DNA from: Cruorifilaria tuberocauda
Taxonomy: Eukaryota; Nematoda; Chromadorea; Rhabditida; Onchocercidae
Direction of reading: 5' to 3'
DNA: 23,799 bases
Assembly (NCBI GenBank): GCA_013365365.1
Contig: JABVXU010000722.1
Span: forward strand, 1-23,799
The notes below the pieces were generated by a model that saw nothing but the letters and a program-made list of their open reading frames with translations, was not told the DNA's origin and made no database searches. This document shows, in pieces, positions 9,889-19,816 of the stretch. The position numbers were made by a program, and so were the translations under genes. Each line of letters starts with the position of its first letter. Position 1 is the first letter of the stretch.

Positions 9889-12800
9889 CTATCGTTTCAG
9901 TCCTTTCTCCATCCATAACTGTTCTGGTATCATTGTTCGCAAAGTTATTGCGAATTCATCATCATAAAGTTCAGCTTCCGGAATCCATGAAGTTGGCAAA
10001 AATTGCAATCCTGTTAGCAATTCAATATCACGCAACCTAACCCTATTTGCTGTTAAATAGGACAATGAATCCTGAAAAGAAAATAAATTTTTAATTACGA
10101 AAAATCTAAAAAAAAAAGGATAAAGACTTTTAATGCGAAAATTTAAAGCCAATGACACTTTCCTTTGCTATCACTTAAAAAATAACAATAATCTTATTAT
10201 TTGAAATTAATTACCGTAATTAATCCCAAAGTCTAAACAGTATTAAACTCAATTTTGTCAACCTAATTTCGATTAATTAAATTAAATTTCTTTGGTGAAA
10301 GTAATCGAAAACGGAATAACATAAGTTTAAGTTTTTTGCTTTTAAATCACAGTTAGAAAAAGTTGGGAGTAACTTACCAAACAATTGTAATCATCGGGTA
10401 CGTTTGGTAGAACGAATGATAACGCATCCAATGATTTAGCATCTTCACATTGAAATTCATTTTCCATCCAATATGAATCTTTGCATCGAAATATCACACG
10501 GAAAATATGACTCGGTGTTGCATTACTAAATTTGGATATTATATAAATCATAGAACATTGATTATAGAATGAGGTATAACGGGAAAGAAACTAAAATTAA
10601 ACTTAATCGACCAGAGAATAAAGCATGAAAGGAAAGAAACTAATACTAAGCTTTATTGATAAATCATAGACACCGATTATAGAATAGAGTATAACAGGAG
10701 AGAAACTGAAAGTTAGCTTAGTAAGTAAACCATTCCCAAAGTATATCTATCTCAGCAAAACTTTTTTTTTGAACTTGTGGTTTTAGAAATTAATTAAAAA
10801 TATATTATATTAGGCAGATGATCGTTTGAAAGTTGTGAAAAGTAAAGTTAGCCAAATTAACTTTACTGGTAAATTTAATGAAATGAAATACTAAATTAGT
10901 TTGATAATTAATAACTCTTTTTTTCATAAAAACATTGTATTCTATCGAAGAATTTATAATAAAGTGACCATTTTAAATAACAGGAAAGAACTAAATCGAT
11001 AAATCATAGAATCATAGAATTAGTTTTGTCAAAAATTAAAGTTTAAAATTAACGATCGAAGAATTATTTTATACCGCCTAAAAGTCGTCATCAAGTGTTA
11101 TTTTTTTGCTTAAACTATTTGTATATCAGTTACTTTTGCATTAACTGTAATACGTCAAGATAGTTTATAACTAAAACTTATTCAGTTATTATCATCACGA
11201 ATCACGAAAAAACGTAAAAACCGTTGTAAGTCTGATTGTGATATTGCTTCGGATGAATCAGTAAAATCTTCGTTATTATCGAAATCATAAATTGGTCCGC
11301 TGATTACCAACAATTCATCATATAATTTCAAATAATTAGTTGTTAACTGTTCCAAATCAGTAAAATGACCTCAAATTAATTAAAATTAATTTTTTTCATC
11401 AAGATAATGTATAAGTTGTTTTAAAGATGAGATGAATTGAAATAGTTTTTTTCAACTCAAAATACTTTTAACTTTGTGAAAAAATAAATTTCACAACTAA
11501 ATTATCAAAATCACTTGATTTTATCATATCACTTTGCAAAAGGTTATTGATAAACAATACAATAAATATCCATTCTCGACTATTTATTTCATCATGCATA
11601 TCGAAAACTCAAAATAGCTTCATAGCATAAAGTAATTATGTAATCAAAGTATTCTTGAATTTTGAAATCTGTGATAGAGAAATCCTTCATATCGAATATT
11701 CGCATTCAAATGATTGGATTTCATTTTGCTGGAATGATTAGCATCAAATAACTTCTTTTTATCAGCGGCTTTTTCAACTGAAGTCAATTACGACCCAACT
11801 TTATCTATCGTATGTCTACGTGATTACCACTGATATTTTCCTTCACGTCTTCACGTCTACGTTGATTGTCATTGACGTTATCTCCTGCATGTCTGTTTGA
11901 TTTATCACTGATTTTATCTATTGGATCTCTAGATGATTCTCTGTTGCAATTAATTTCATCTATCAAACGATTATATAATCTTTTTCTTCGAGTATTAGCA
12001 TACTACATCAGGTTCTTACTGAGTACAGCTCAGGGTAAGTGATAGAGATTGATTTTATCAGCAACTTCATCAGCTTATCATTTATATTTTCTAAACCATT
12101 ACTTCAGCAAGCGGTCTATTTTCTAAACCACTGCTTTACCAACCTATTCCGAAGTTATTTTCCCGATAATTTTATTGATAGTATCAAGAAGAGTAAATTT
12201 CTTCAATAAAACTTTCACTGCTATTCCACTGTTGCTAAGCTTTTCCAAACAAAGTTAAGCACGTGCACATTGAAAATTAACTTCAATAAAATATTGCTAA
12301 CCTTTCACAAAATCACTATAAAGGTTTACTTTCAAATCACTTCTACCTGAAAATTGAAATTTATGTTGCACTTTGGTAAGAACAAATGACAATCAATTTA
12401 GTTCAAAATAATTACAAATTAAAGTTACTTATTTGCTGCTATTTCATATTTCAAACCTTGGCATAAAGGAAACAATCAATGTGATGATTAAAAAATGATA
12501 ATACTTAATTAATAAATTTTTTAATTAATTAATTAAATTAATAAATGTCTAAATATCTATCGATACTCAATTAGTGATAATTAGTTCTAAGTCTAAAACA
12601 TTTATATTTCACATTTTCAAGGGGACAATTTTTGGCATAAATTGAAATAGCAATTGGGAATTGGATATCAATTTTTATCAGCAACTGAAAAAATAAATAT
12701 GAAAGAAGTGAGAACCTTTTATACTTAAGCTAGTCGTGATCCATTTTCCGGATTCATTTTCATGTTTTGATTGCGGAAAGGGAGAATCAGAATTGATCCG

Positions 12801-15800
12801 TTCAATTAAAGCAATAGGAGAAGTTAGATCTGATCTGAAACGAAAATCAATCATGAATTTTTTTAAATTTTAATCCAATCGTTAAAAGAAACAATTCATC
12901 AATTATTGAATATAAAATAAATTATACATTTTGCACGGAAAGTAAAAATTATTTGAAAGTTAATTGATAAAATATGAAAGCAGTATTGTAGAAATTACTT
13001 TTAGCATTTTTCAAATTGTATTACTTAAAGGGAACCATGTAGTTTAAATTTCAGGATTAAAAGAATTCAATTCAAAAAAAAGAAAACCTTAAAGAAAGGT
13101 GGAATTAATAGATACCTTTGAATTAAAGCTGAATGCAAAGCATTTGAACAGTTAGATAAATAGCATAATTCATCATTACCAGAAATCAACAATGATAAAC
13201 CAAATAAGCAAGATTTTCCATTCTAAATGATTACTAATAATTAAACTAATTTGATTACTAATTTATTCAATCGTTCAAAGTTTGAAATCTTTTAATTTAA
13301 TTATTATAAATTATCAGATAAGTAAAAAAAATGATACTCAACATTATCATTATTATCGCATTCCTTCAAAGGTTTAAATCTCGATGGTTTATTTAACTGT
13401 TTACCATCCAAAACGCTATTCAACCTTCCTTCTGTACCATTGTTTGGATTCGAATTGACATTTAGCAGCGATGAAAATTGAAATTAGTTACTTAGCTAAT
13501 AATAATAGTAATCATATTATTTTTAATCTTTGATATATATATTGGAAAAATGCTATTAAGCAGCTTAATTAGACATGAGAATTATTGATAGAAGAAGGTA
13601 AAGTTGATCATGCTAATACAAATAATTTCACTGAACCTAGCATCAAATTGAACAATTCGATATTTTGAAACGGTTTCAAAACTACGCCTCGGGCAATATT
13701 AGGACCATATGCATAAAAGATTGTATGCATTGGTTTTTCCAGATAATCATAGCCATGATCATGTGTTTTATTATAATCAGCGGCATCAGTTCTGTAAATA
13801 ATTCATGAATTTTTCAAATTTCAATCTTTAATCAATTTTTCAATTTTAATTAAATTTATTTTTAATAAAATCAATCACTCTATTGATTAAATTAAAATAC
13901 ATTTGACATGGCATTTGCTATTTCATTTTTTTTTTTATAATAAAAAGTGAAATATCTTTTTTATTTACTCTTCTTTCTCTTTTTTATCTCTTTCTTTCTC
14001 TCTCTATCCCTTTCTCTTTCTCTATATGCAAATCCTACAAGATACATTCGATTGTAAAAATAGCAAAAAAAAAAAATAATTAGTGATGACATACTTATAG
14101 AATGTTGTGCCCAATTGTCCATCCAGGATGATATGGCCAATTCGACTTGACTTACTGAAATGATAACGTCTCGGGATCCGTCGCCTATCATACACGCGAT
14201 AATATTCATTATTGTAACATTTAAGTTCTTCCATTGTTTTCATTATTTGATCTTAATAAAAACAGAGATATGCATTTGTATTGGAAATGATTTTAAATCA
14301 CGTAAATCACGTCACGCTGTAAGTTTAAGATTGACTTTGACTTTGATTATTGCATAAAATCACGTTAATTTATATGAAAAAAAAGAATGTTTTGAGCAGT
14401 ATCAATTTAATGCTTCAAGAGATTACAAATTAATTTTATGTGATTTTAAATTTTGCTTGATTTGAAAAATAACTTAATCATTGAATTAAATTATTTCAAT
14501 AATTTAAATCAAATTTCTCATTTCAGTATGGAAACCTTGAAGTGTTAAACTGGTTTCATTCGGGAAATATATTTGTCCAATGACACCATCAGCGAATAAT
14601 ATATCTTTAGTATCAATCAATTTATCCAAATAATATCGATGATTGATCTTTTGCATACCTAAATATTTTATTGCTATGTTAAATTAGGATATATTAAAAA
14701 AATAAATTTAAAATTGAAATAATATAAATGGATTTATCACTGATTTAAAGATATTCAAATTTATAATGTTTTTCTAAAATTCTAATAATCGTGAGACATA
14801 TCATCTGATAAAGTTATCTCAAATAAAGCTTTAAGCCAACGACATTGCTAAATTTAGATAAATCCGGTAAAAAGGAATAAAATTTGAGCTATTTGAAATT
14901 TCATTCTATCTAATCAGTTATGATGATAACTATGATATATGATGAAATATTGCTAAATTTAGACAAATTGGTTTGAAATATTTGAAATTTCATTTCATCC
15001 AGTCAGTTATGACGGTAATCATGATATATGATAAAATATTGAATTCCAGTATCATCAATTAATTTCTGAATAAATATGCAAATGATGAAAAGAGAAGATA
15101 CCGTGATCAGAAAGTACGATAATATTGATACAGTTTAGTGAATTCATATTATGCAATGTTTGAAAGAGATAATCCAACGTTGAATCAATATTTTCTAACT
15201 CTTCCGAAATCTTAAACTAATAATAGTTTATAATAAATAAAGGCTTATTAATATTTAGAGATTAAATTGTTAAACAAATTTATTAAAAAATAAGTAAATA
15301 ATAATAAGCATTACTGCTTATAGATTCAATGTTTAGTAAACAAAAACTGCTTGGCTATTAATTAAGTTAAAATATAAGTGAAGCGATATTACTTAAATAT
15401 TCTAAAATTATTTAAAAATTCTTAAATTAGTTAAAGTGGAAGTAGTAGATAGTAATAAACGAACTTCTTCATTATCCCGGAAATGTACCAATACGTCAGG
15501 CTGATCGAAATACGCCATTATCAATAGTGGTCGTACATTAGCAGGCATTTTCAACCAGGTTACTATCTAAAATTAATTTTTCTTTTTTCAAGTTAATTAA
15601 TAATATTTTAAATATTCTAAGATCTCAGTTCAGTCAATTTTTGATAGCAAAGCTATCTTAATCAGACAATAAATTGATAAATTTATTTTTTTGAGATAAA
15701 ATTAAAAAAAAGAACAAAAATGAAAAACCTGATCGATCCGATCACGATATGGCATTGATTTATTATATTCTAAATTGTATGTTGGTTGCAAACCTAGAAA

Positions 15801-18076
15801 TATATTTCACTCACTCAGTACATGAAATTATTAATTATCTATTAATTGTTCCGCATCCTTTTGTTTTGGGATAAGTAAATTAATTAATTATTTTAACCTA
15901 ATACACAGAACAAATTAGATTATTCAAACTATTAGATTTCAAAGAAAAGCCAAAATAAATTATACCGTTAATTAATAAATCGCAACCGGGCCAAAATAAG
16001 CAAGCTGTTGTAATATTTTGTTGTTCGAGAACATTCCAAATCTAAAATTAGATTAATTTTTACCTTAATTAACCTATCGAAATTAATTAGATTTAATTCC
16101 TAAAAAGCAATTTTGAGTTGAATTTCAATTATTAACACAATGCAAATGCACTGTAAATGCTCTATAATTTAATTTATTACTTACCGGAATACCATTAAAA
16201 TATTGTGGATCATTGGTGTGTCGTATATCAATAAAATCGGTTTTAAATCGATTATCATAAATGATATTATCCACAATTCCATGACTTTCCGGATATAAAC
16301 CGGTTGCAATTGAATAGTGATTCGGAAATGTTTTTGTTGGATATGTTCCATACATATACTAAAATTAGTTTGTTTTCTATTCTTTATCAAATTTATGCTT
16401 TTATTTATGATTTGATAATAAAAGAAAAATCTCGAAATGTTCTCTTTTCAGCGCTAAGAGATTAATAAACCATAAAATTTTATTTATGAAATTTCAAATA
16501 CCAATCAAAAATTTTAATTTAAATGAAATAATGGAAAAAGTGAATAAATATGCTTTCAATAATTAATTAAGTGAATAGATTAATTATACTATCATAAATG
16601 ATATACGTTGCAATGTAAAATTACTTTACTCGTCATGAATGTTCTTTCATACTTAATCCATCCAGCTTAATTAATAATATTAACCTCAGCAGTTGTGCCA
16701 CACTTTGACATATGTTCCAATGTTTTAACAGTATTATTATCAGTATAGGATCGTTTAAAACCATCAAAACTAATCACTAATAATGGCTTTTGAATAAAGC
16801 TGAAAAGATAAATATGATAAGAGTGATTAAGAAAATAAAAGTGTATTTTTGGGTAAGTAATAGTAACTTTTACTGGATTTTTAAGCTAAATATTTTATCA
16901 AGTTACCTTCTCTTATCAATAATCTCTTATCAAATTACCTTCTATCAATAATCTCTAATTAACCATAATAATTTTCATATAACTTGATTTTATGATTATA
17001 AAAGTTAATAAAAACAACTAAAAAAAAATAATTTCGTTAAAAAAGTTCACAAAAAAAAGTATCTTATTGATTCATTAGACTATTACAATTGAAGGTTTTA
17101 ATTAATTAATGAATTGAAAAAAGAATGGAAATGAAAATATCTTTTATCTTAATTACGTTATATTACGTTGATTACATTAATTACACTATATTGTTACTTT
17201 AATACATTTCAAATTTATATATAATATATATTAAATTTTAGCCTTAATTAAAAATTAAAACTTAGGGTTTAAATGAGTTTAAATCCAGAAGAGCATGTTC
17301 AACTTTATTATATTCTATTAATAAGTGAATTAAAATTAATAGTTTTAAATGAGATAAACATACTTAAATTTATCATACTCTAATAACAACTGAATTAAAA
17401 TTCACATGCTTTAAATGAGTTTAAAAATTCAGAAAAACATACTCAACTTTATCACATTCTAATGAACAACCTTCGTTTGACCACAATTGCTCTTTTTTCT
17501 AAAATTTAATTAGTAACCCAAAAAATGATTACTTGTTAATTTTGATAATTAAGTTAAACCGTTAAATTTACAGTTATTTCAATTTACTAGCAACTTTTCC
17601 TTGAACAAATGAATTGAATAATATAACATTTTATTACTTGATTTAAAAGGAATTATTCGATAATATTTAAAATCAAATGAATTGATTTTCTAATCACTCA
17701 ATTTGATCGATAAAGCTAATCGATTATCTACTGATTAACTGATAGATTTTTCCTCTGCTAATAATAAATAATAAATCAATAATTAACTACATTTCGTTAA
17801 CTTAACATCAAATTTTAAAAATACAATAAATAACTTTTCGATACATTTACATACGAATTTAATATTGCAAAAGTTACTTGTCTACTTTTACTAGTTTTAC
17901 TAATTAATTTACTAGTTAATTCTTAATTACAAAATGAAACTTACCTCAATTTTACTCCATTGTGGCATTAAAATAATTGTCAAACTAAAACCAATTATTA
18001 TTATTAGTAAAATAATACCAAAAAATGGAATTGTTGGTCGTTTATTGTTAATTTTTTTTTGCACTTTAACATCCAT
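9889..18076 (-). CDS. Ectonucleotide pyrophosphatase/phosphodiesterase (ENPP), type II membrane form
   Basis: This is a metal-dependent ectoenzyme family that cleaves nucleotide or lysophospholipid phosphodiesters. Exon 1 (18076-17945, 44 aa) has a basic N-terminus and a membrane anchor (about residues 16-37); there is no somatomedin-B domain. Catalytic exons: 16786-16685, 16358-16185, 16041-15966, 15793-15729, 15566-15465, 15210-15102, 14658-14536, 14251-14095, 13791-13637. They carry all metal ligands and the nucleophile: D52 (ISFDGF), T88 (KTFPNHY), N109, D207 and H211 (PDVLVH), D252-H253 (SDHG), H359 (HDHGYD), plus FWPG. The C-terminal nuclease-like part uses 13470-13343, 13222-13116, 12834-12716, probably 12684-12600, 12346-12302, 11369 or 11346 to about 11206, 10525-10378 ([15 protein letters not shown]) and 10071-9889 ([11 protein letters not shown], stop TAG). 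Oddities: the acceptor before 13470 reads TTTTCAT; 12716 to 12684 and 11206 to 10525 do not join in phase; the exon 2 start is ambiguous (16786 in phase, 16799 better acceptor but out of phase). The family call is firm; the intactness of the C-terminal half is not. Substrate cannot be read from sequence. Confidence 0.9.
10545..10722. repeat. Diverged tandem repeat at the last-but-one ENPP exon
   Basis: A block starting AAATCATAGA and containing GATTATAGAAT, GTATAAC and GAGAAACT or its like occurs at 10545 and again at 10661, about 116 bases later, similar over roughly 60 bases. A further partial copy lies near 10980-11025. On the minus strand each copy presents an acceptor-like TTAG followed by pyrimidines, so the repeat borders directly on the real acceptor of the exon starting at 10525 and makes its upstream limit uncertain. 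Confidence 0.6.
11828..12002 (-). CDS. Candidate extra ENPP exon: hydrophilic linker built from 12-13-codon repeats
   Basis: On the minus strand an open frame runs from an acceptor-like GATGTAG (12003) for 58 codons to a good donor (GTAATC at 11827); left unspliced it stops at TAG 11807-11805. It would join in phase (phase 1) to the ENPP exon starting at 11369, and in phase 0 from a donor inside the exon at 12346-12302. The peptide is very polar and is built from related units such as [36 protein letters not shown] and KENISGNH, spaced 12-13 codons apart, so the DNA repeat (36-39 bp) keeps the reading frame. No family is recognised. It may be a disordered insertion in the nuclease-like domain, or a non-coding tandem repeat that happens to be open. 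Confidence 0.35.
12080..12140. repeat. Short direct repeat in an ENPP intron
   Basis: TATTTTCTAAACCA occurs near 12085 and 12118 with related flanks (ATTACTTCAGC and CTGCTTTACC). It lies in intronic sequence and has no evident role. Confidence 0.5.
13471..13472 (-). other. Non-canonical AT splice acceptor (GT-AT intron)
   Basis: On the minus strand the intron starts with a GT at 13636-13635 and the next exon must begin at 13470, because joining G|CG there restores the family sequence [17 protein letters not shown] with exactly the expected spacing. The bases before it read AATTTTCAT where TTTTCAG is expected, i.e. one plus-strand base (A at 13471 instead of C). The only nearby true AG acceptors (about 13491 and 13497) lead to stops within ten codons or fewer. 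Confidence 0.75.
13970..14024. repeat. Pyrimidine-rich (CT)n-like tract in an ENPP intron
   Basis: About 55 bases are almost only C and T (for example CTTTCTCTCTCT), flanked by T runs. On the sense strand of the ENPP gene this is a GA-rich tract within the intron 14094-13792. It resembles a decaying microsatellite. Confidence 0.7.
14845..15039. repeat. Two-copy tandem repeat in an ENPP intron
   Basis: Unit 1 (14845-14949, 105 bases) and unit 2 (14950 to about 15039) both begin TTGCTAAATTTAGA and contain TTTGAAATTTCATT, CAGTTATGA and ATGATATATGAT. Unit 2 lacks about 16 bases after the first block. The repeat lies inside the intron between the exons at 15102 and 14658. Confidence 0.7.
16903..16960. 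repeat. Short tandem repeat in an ENPP intron
   Basis: Two adjacent units share TTACCTTCT...ATCAATAATCTCT; the first (16903-16934) has six extra bases relative to the second (16935-16960). Confidence 0.6.
17246..17470. repeat. Three-copy diverged tandem repeat in ENPP intron 1
   Basis: Units at about 17246-17325, 17326-17390 and 17391-17470 each contain AATTAAAA, TTTAAATGAG, an AGCAT/AACAT block and CAACTTTAT or TAAATTTAT. Lengths are about 80, 65 and 80 bases. The copies differ by substitutions and a central deletion, so the array is old. Confidence 0.65.
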
Positions 18077-18078
18077 AT

Positions 18079-18080
18079 CT
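18079..18080 (-). other. Likely trans-splice acceptor of the ENPP gene
   Basis: On the minus strand ATATTATAG ends two bases before the ATG at 18076-18074. Such a close acceptor is typical of spliced-leader addition in nematodes. Confidence 0.5.
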
Positions 18081-18692
18081 ATAATATCGTTTAATTATGT
18101 CAGAAATTAAATATTCTCGAAATTACAAATTCGAACGGAATTAATTAATTAGTAATCAAGTAGAAAATAGAAATTATTTTCTTCTGCAAAAAAAGTTATA
18201 CAATAACTGTCAGATCGATGTTTACAAATGAAATGATTAGTTTTAGGAATTAATTGGAAATGAAAATGGAAATGGAAAAAACTTCAAAGAAGCGAAGAAT
18301 AAGAATTAATTTGAATCGATAAGAATCAACGGAAATTTCAAATGATGCAAGAATAGAAAAAAGCATCGAATTCAAAAGGAAAAACAAAATATTACAGAGT
18401 AATTTTTTCAAATTATTTTTAATTCCAATTTTAATTTCCGATTAGCAAAGAAATTAAACAATAAATATAATAAATTTCAATTAAATTTCAATAAAAAATA
18501 AGAAATCAGTAATGCAACGCAGTATTTTATTATTATTCTTTAATTACTTTTTTTAATATTTAATTTTAAGTTCATTCGAAAGAAAATTTTAATACATATT
18601 TAGTAATTATGTATTTAGTAATATTTAGTAAATGAGTAATTGTGTCTTCATATTTATTAAAATTTACCTTGCAACATTCATCAATTACTATC

Positions 18693-18755
18693 AAAGAGAA
18701 AGAAAGAGAGAGAGAGAAAGAGAAACAGAAGGAGAAGCAGAGAAAGCAAAGAGAG
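18693..18755. repeat. Purine (GA/GAAA) tract
   Basis: About 63 bases are nearly all A and G, with a core of GAGAGAGAGA. It lies between the ENPP start and the small upstream gene. It is a microsatellite-like tract that could also form unusual DNA structure; no function can be shown. Confidence 0.7.
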
Positions 18756-19180
18756 TATTGTTATTTTATATTTTAGTATTAAATTTTCTTTCGTTCTAAT
18801 TTGCACTAATCTAATTAAATGACCATTTCTAATTAACAAAAATTCCTCTTCTACTCAATTACTACATTACTTTTTTAAATTTTACTTCCTTGATTGTTAT
18901 TATTACTTACTATTTATTATTTACTTTTCAATTAGCTATTGTAATAGCAAATTTTTTCTAACAATTTTTCATATTTCTTAATAATATAAATTGTATTTGT
19001 TGTAAAAACTTCACACTCTTGCAATTATCATTAGTTGTTAGTAATTTATGCAACTAATATGACAATCATTGATTATTGTATTTAGCATTAATCAGCAATT
19101 CACTGATATACGTTATTATCAGTAAATCGATATCTCTGATTAACAATGATATCAATTCATAAATTATTTTTCTCATAAAG

Positions 19181-19806
19181 TTATTCTGAATCATAATTAA
19201 TTAACTTTGAAAAACCTTTACTTTTGATCGCTCCTGAAAAATTCCTCTCCAATTTATTCATTATACCTTCATCGATATCCATTATTACTATACAATGTTT
19301 CATATTGAAGTGTGTGATAAGAAATAACAATTGTGATAGCGATGATATCAAAGAATAGTAATAACCAAGAATATTACTGTATCCCTGGATAATTCTTTTC
19401 AGATATTTCTTTTTCAACAATTTTTCACTTATCATCTTTCCAGCATCAACAACTGCTATTTCAGCTAATTCCATTCTAGCAACTGAGCAACCAAAAATTG
19501 TTAATCTATCGATTAGCACTGGTAAACATTCATCGGAATTGATCATTACTTTCAGCTAATTTTCCATCCCAAATTATACTATCAATTAATTCTCCAGCTA
19601 TTCTCAATTTCTTTTCCTTATAAAGTAAAATAATTTCTTTATAAAGTAAAATGATAGATTTAAACTTGGAAGAGAGAAAAAAATAACGAATTAAAATTTG
19701 TCCTTTCTCAATATATCATTTTTCATTTAACTTTCTTCCTTTCAACTTTTTTTTTCTTCCTTTCTCTAACCTGCTCAATAGACATCACTCGTATTTTCAA
19801 ATACAT
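19181..19806 (-). CDS. Small spliced gene of unknown function
   Basis: The three-exon model is 19806-19771 (MYLKIRVMSIEQ), 19664-19550 and 19482-19181, giving 150 aa ending in TAA. Donors are GTTAGA and GTAATG; acceptors are TCTTCCAAG and GTTGCTCAG. All junctions fit in phase, and the second intron (67 bases) explains a frame change between two well-formed open stretches, which supports the model. I do not recognise a family. The product is mostly helical in character: IILLYKE occurs twice in tandem, then KKLRIAGELIDSIIWDGKLA, MELAEIAVVDAGKM, a lysine-rich stretch and a hydrophobic patch (about residues 86-107) that could instead be an in-frame intron (GT at about 19375 to AG near 19286). An alternative 31-base second intron ending at a better acceptor (TTTACCAG) would add residues LIDRLTIFGCS, but is unusually short. 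An in-frame ATG at 19546 in the third frame is the fallback start. It is head-to-tail with ENPP. Confidence 0.5.
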
Positions 19807-19814
19807 TAGTGAAA

Positions 19815-19816
19815 CT
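19815..19816 (-). other. Possible trans-splice acceptor of the small gene
   Basis: On the minus strand TATATATTACAG ends eight bases before the ATG at 19806-19804. It is a good acceptor match and fits a spliced-leader site; it could also be an ordinary acceptor if more 5' exons exist. Confidence 0.45.

Noticed and set aside
14160..14357. Plus-strand ORF across an ENPP exon
   Set aside because: Antisense shadow of the real minus-strand exon 14251-14095.
17460..17498. Possible stalk micro-exon of ENPP (frame [12 protein letters not shown])
   Set aside because: It has a good acceptor in phase 0, but no donor of the phase needed to reach the 16799 acceptor, and its 3' part belongs to the intronic tandem repeat.
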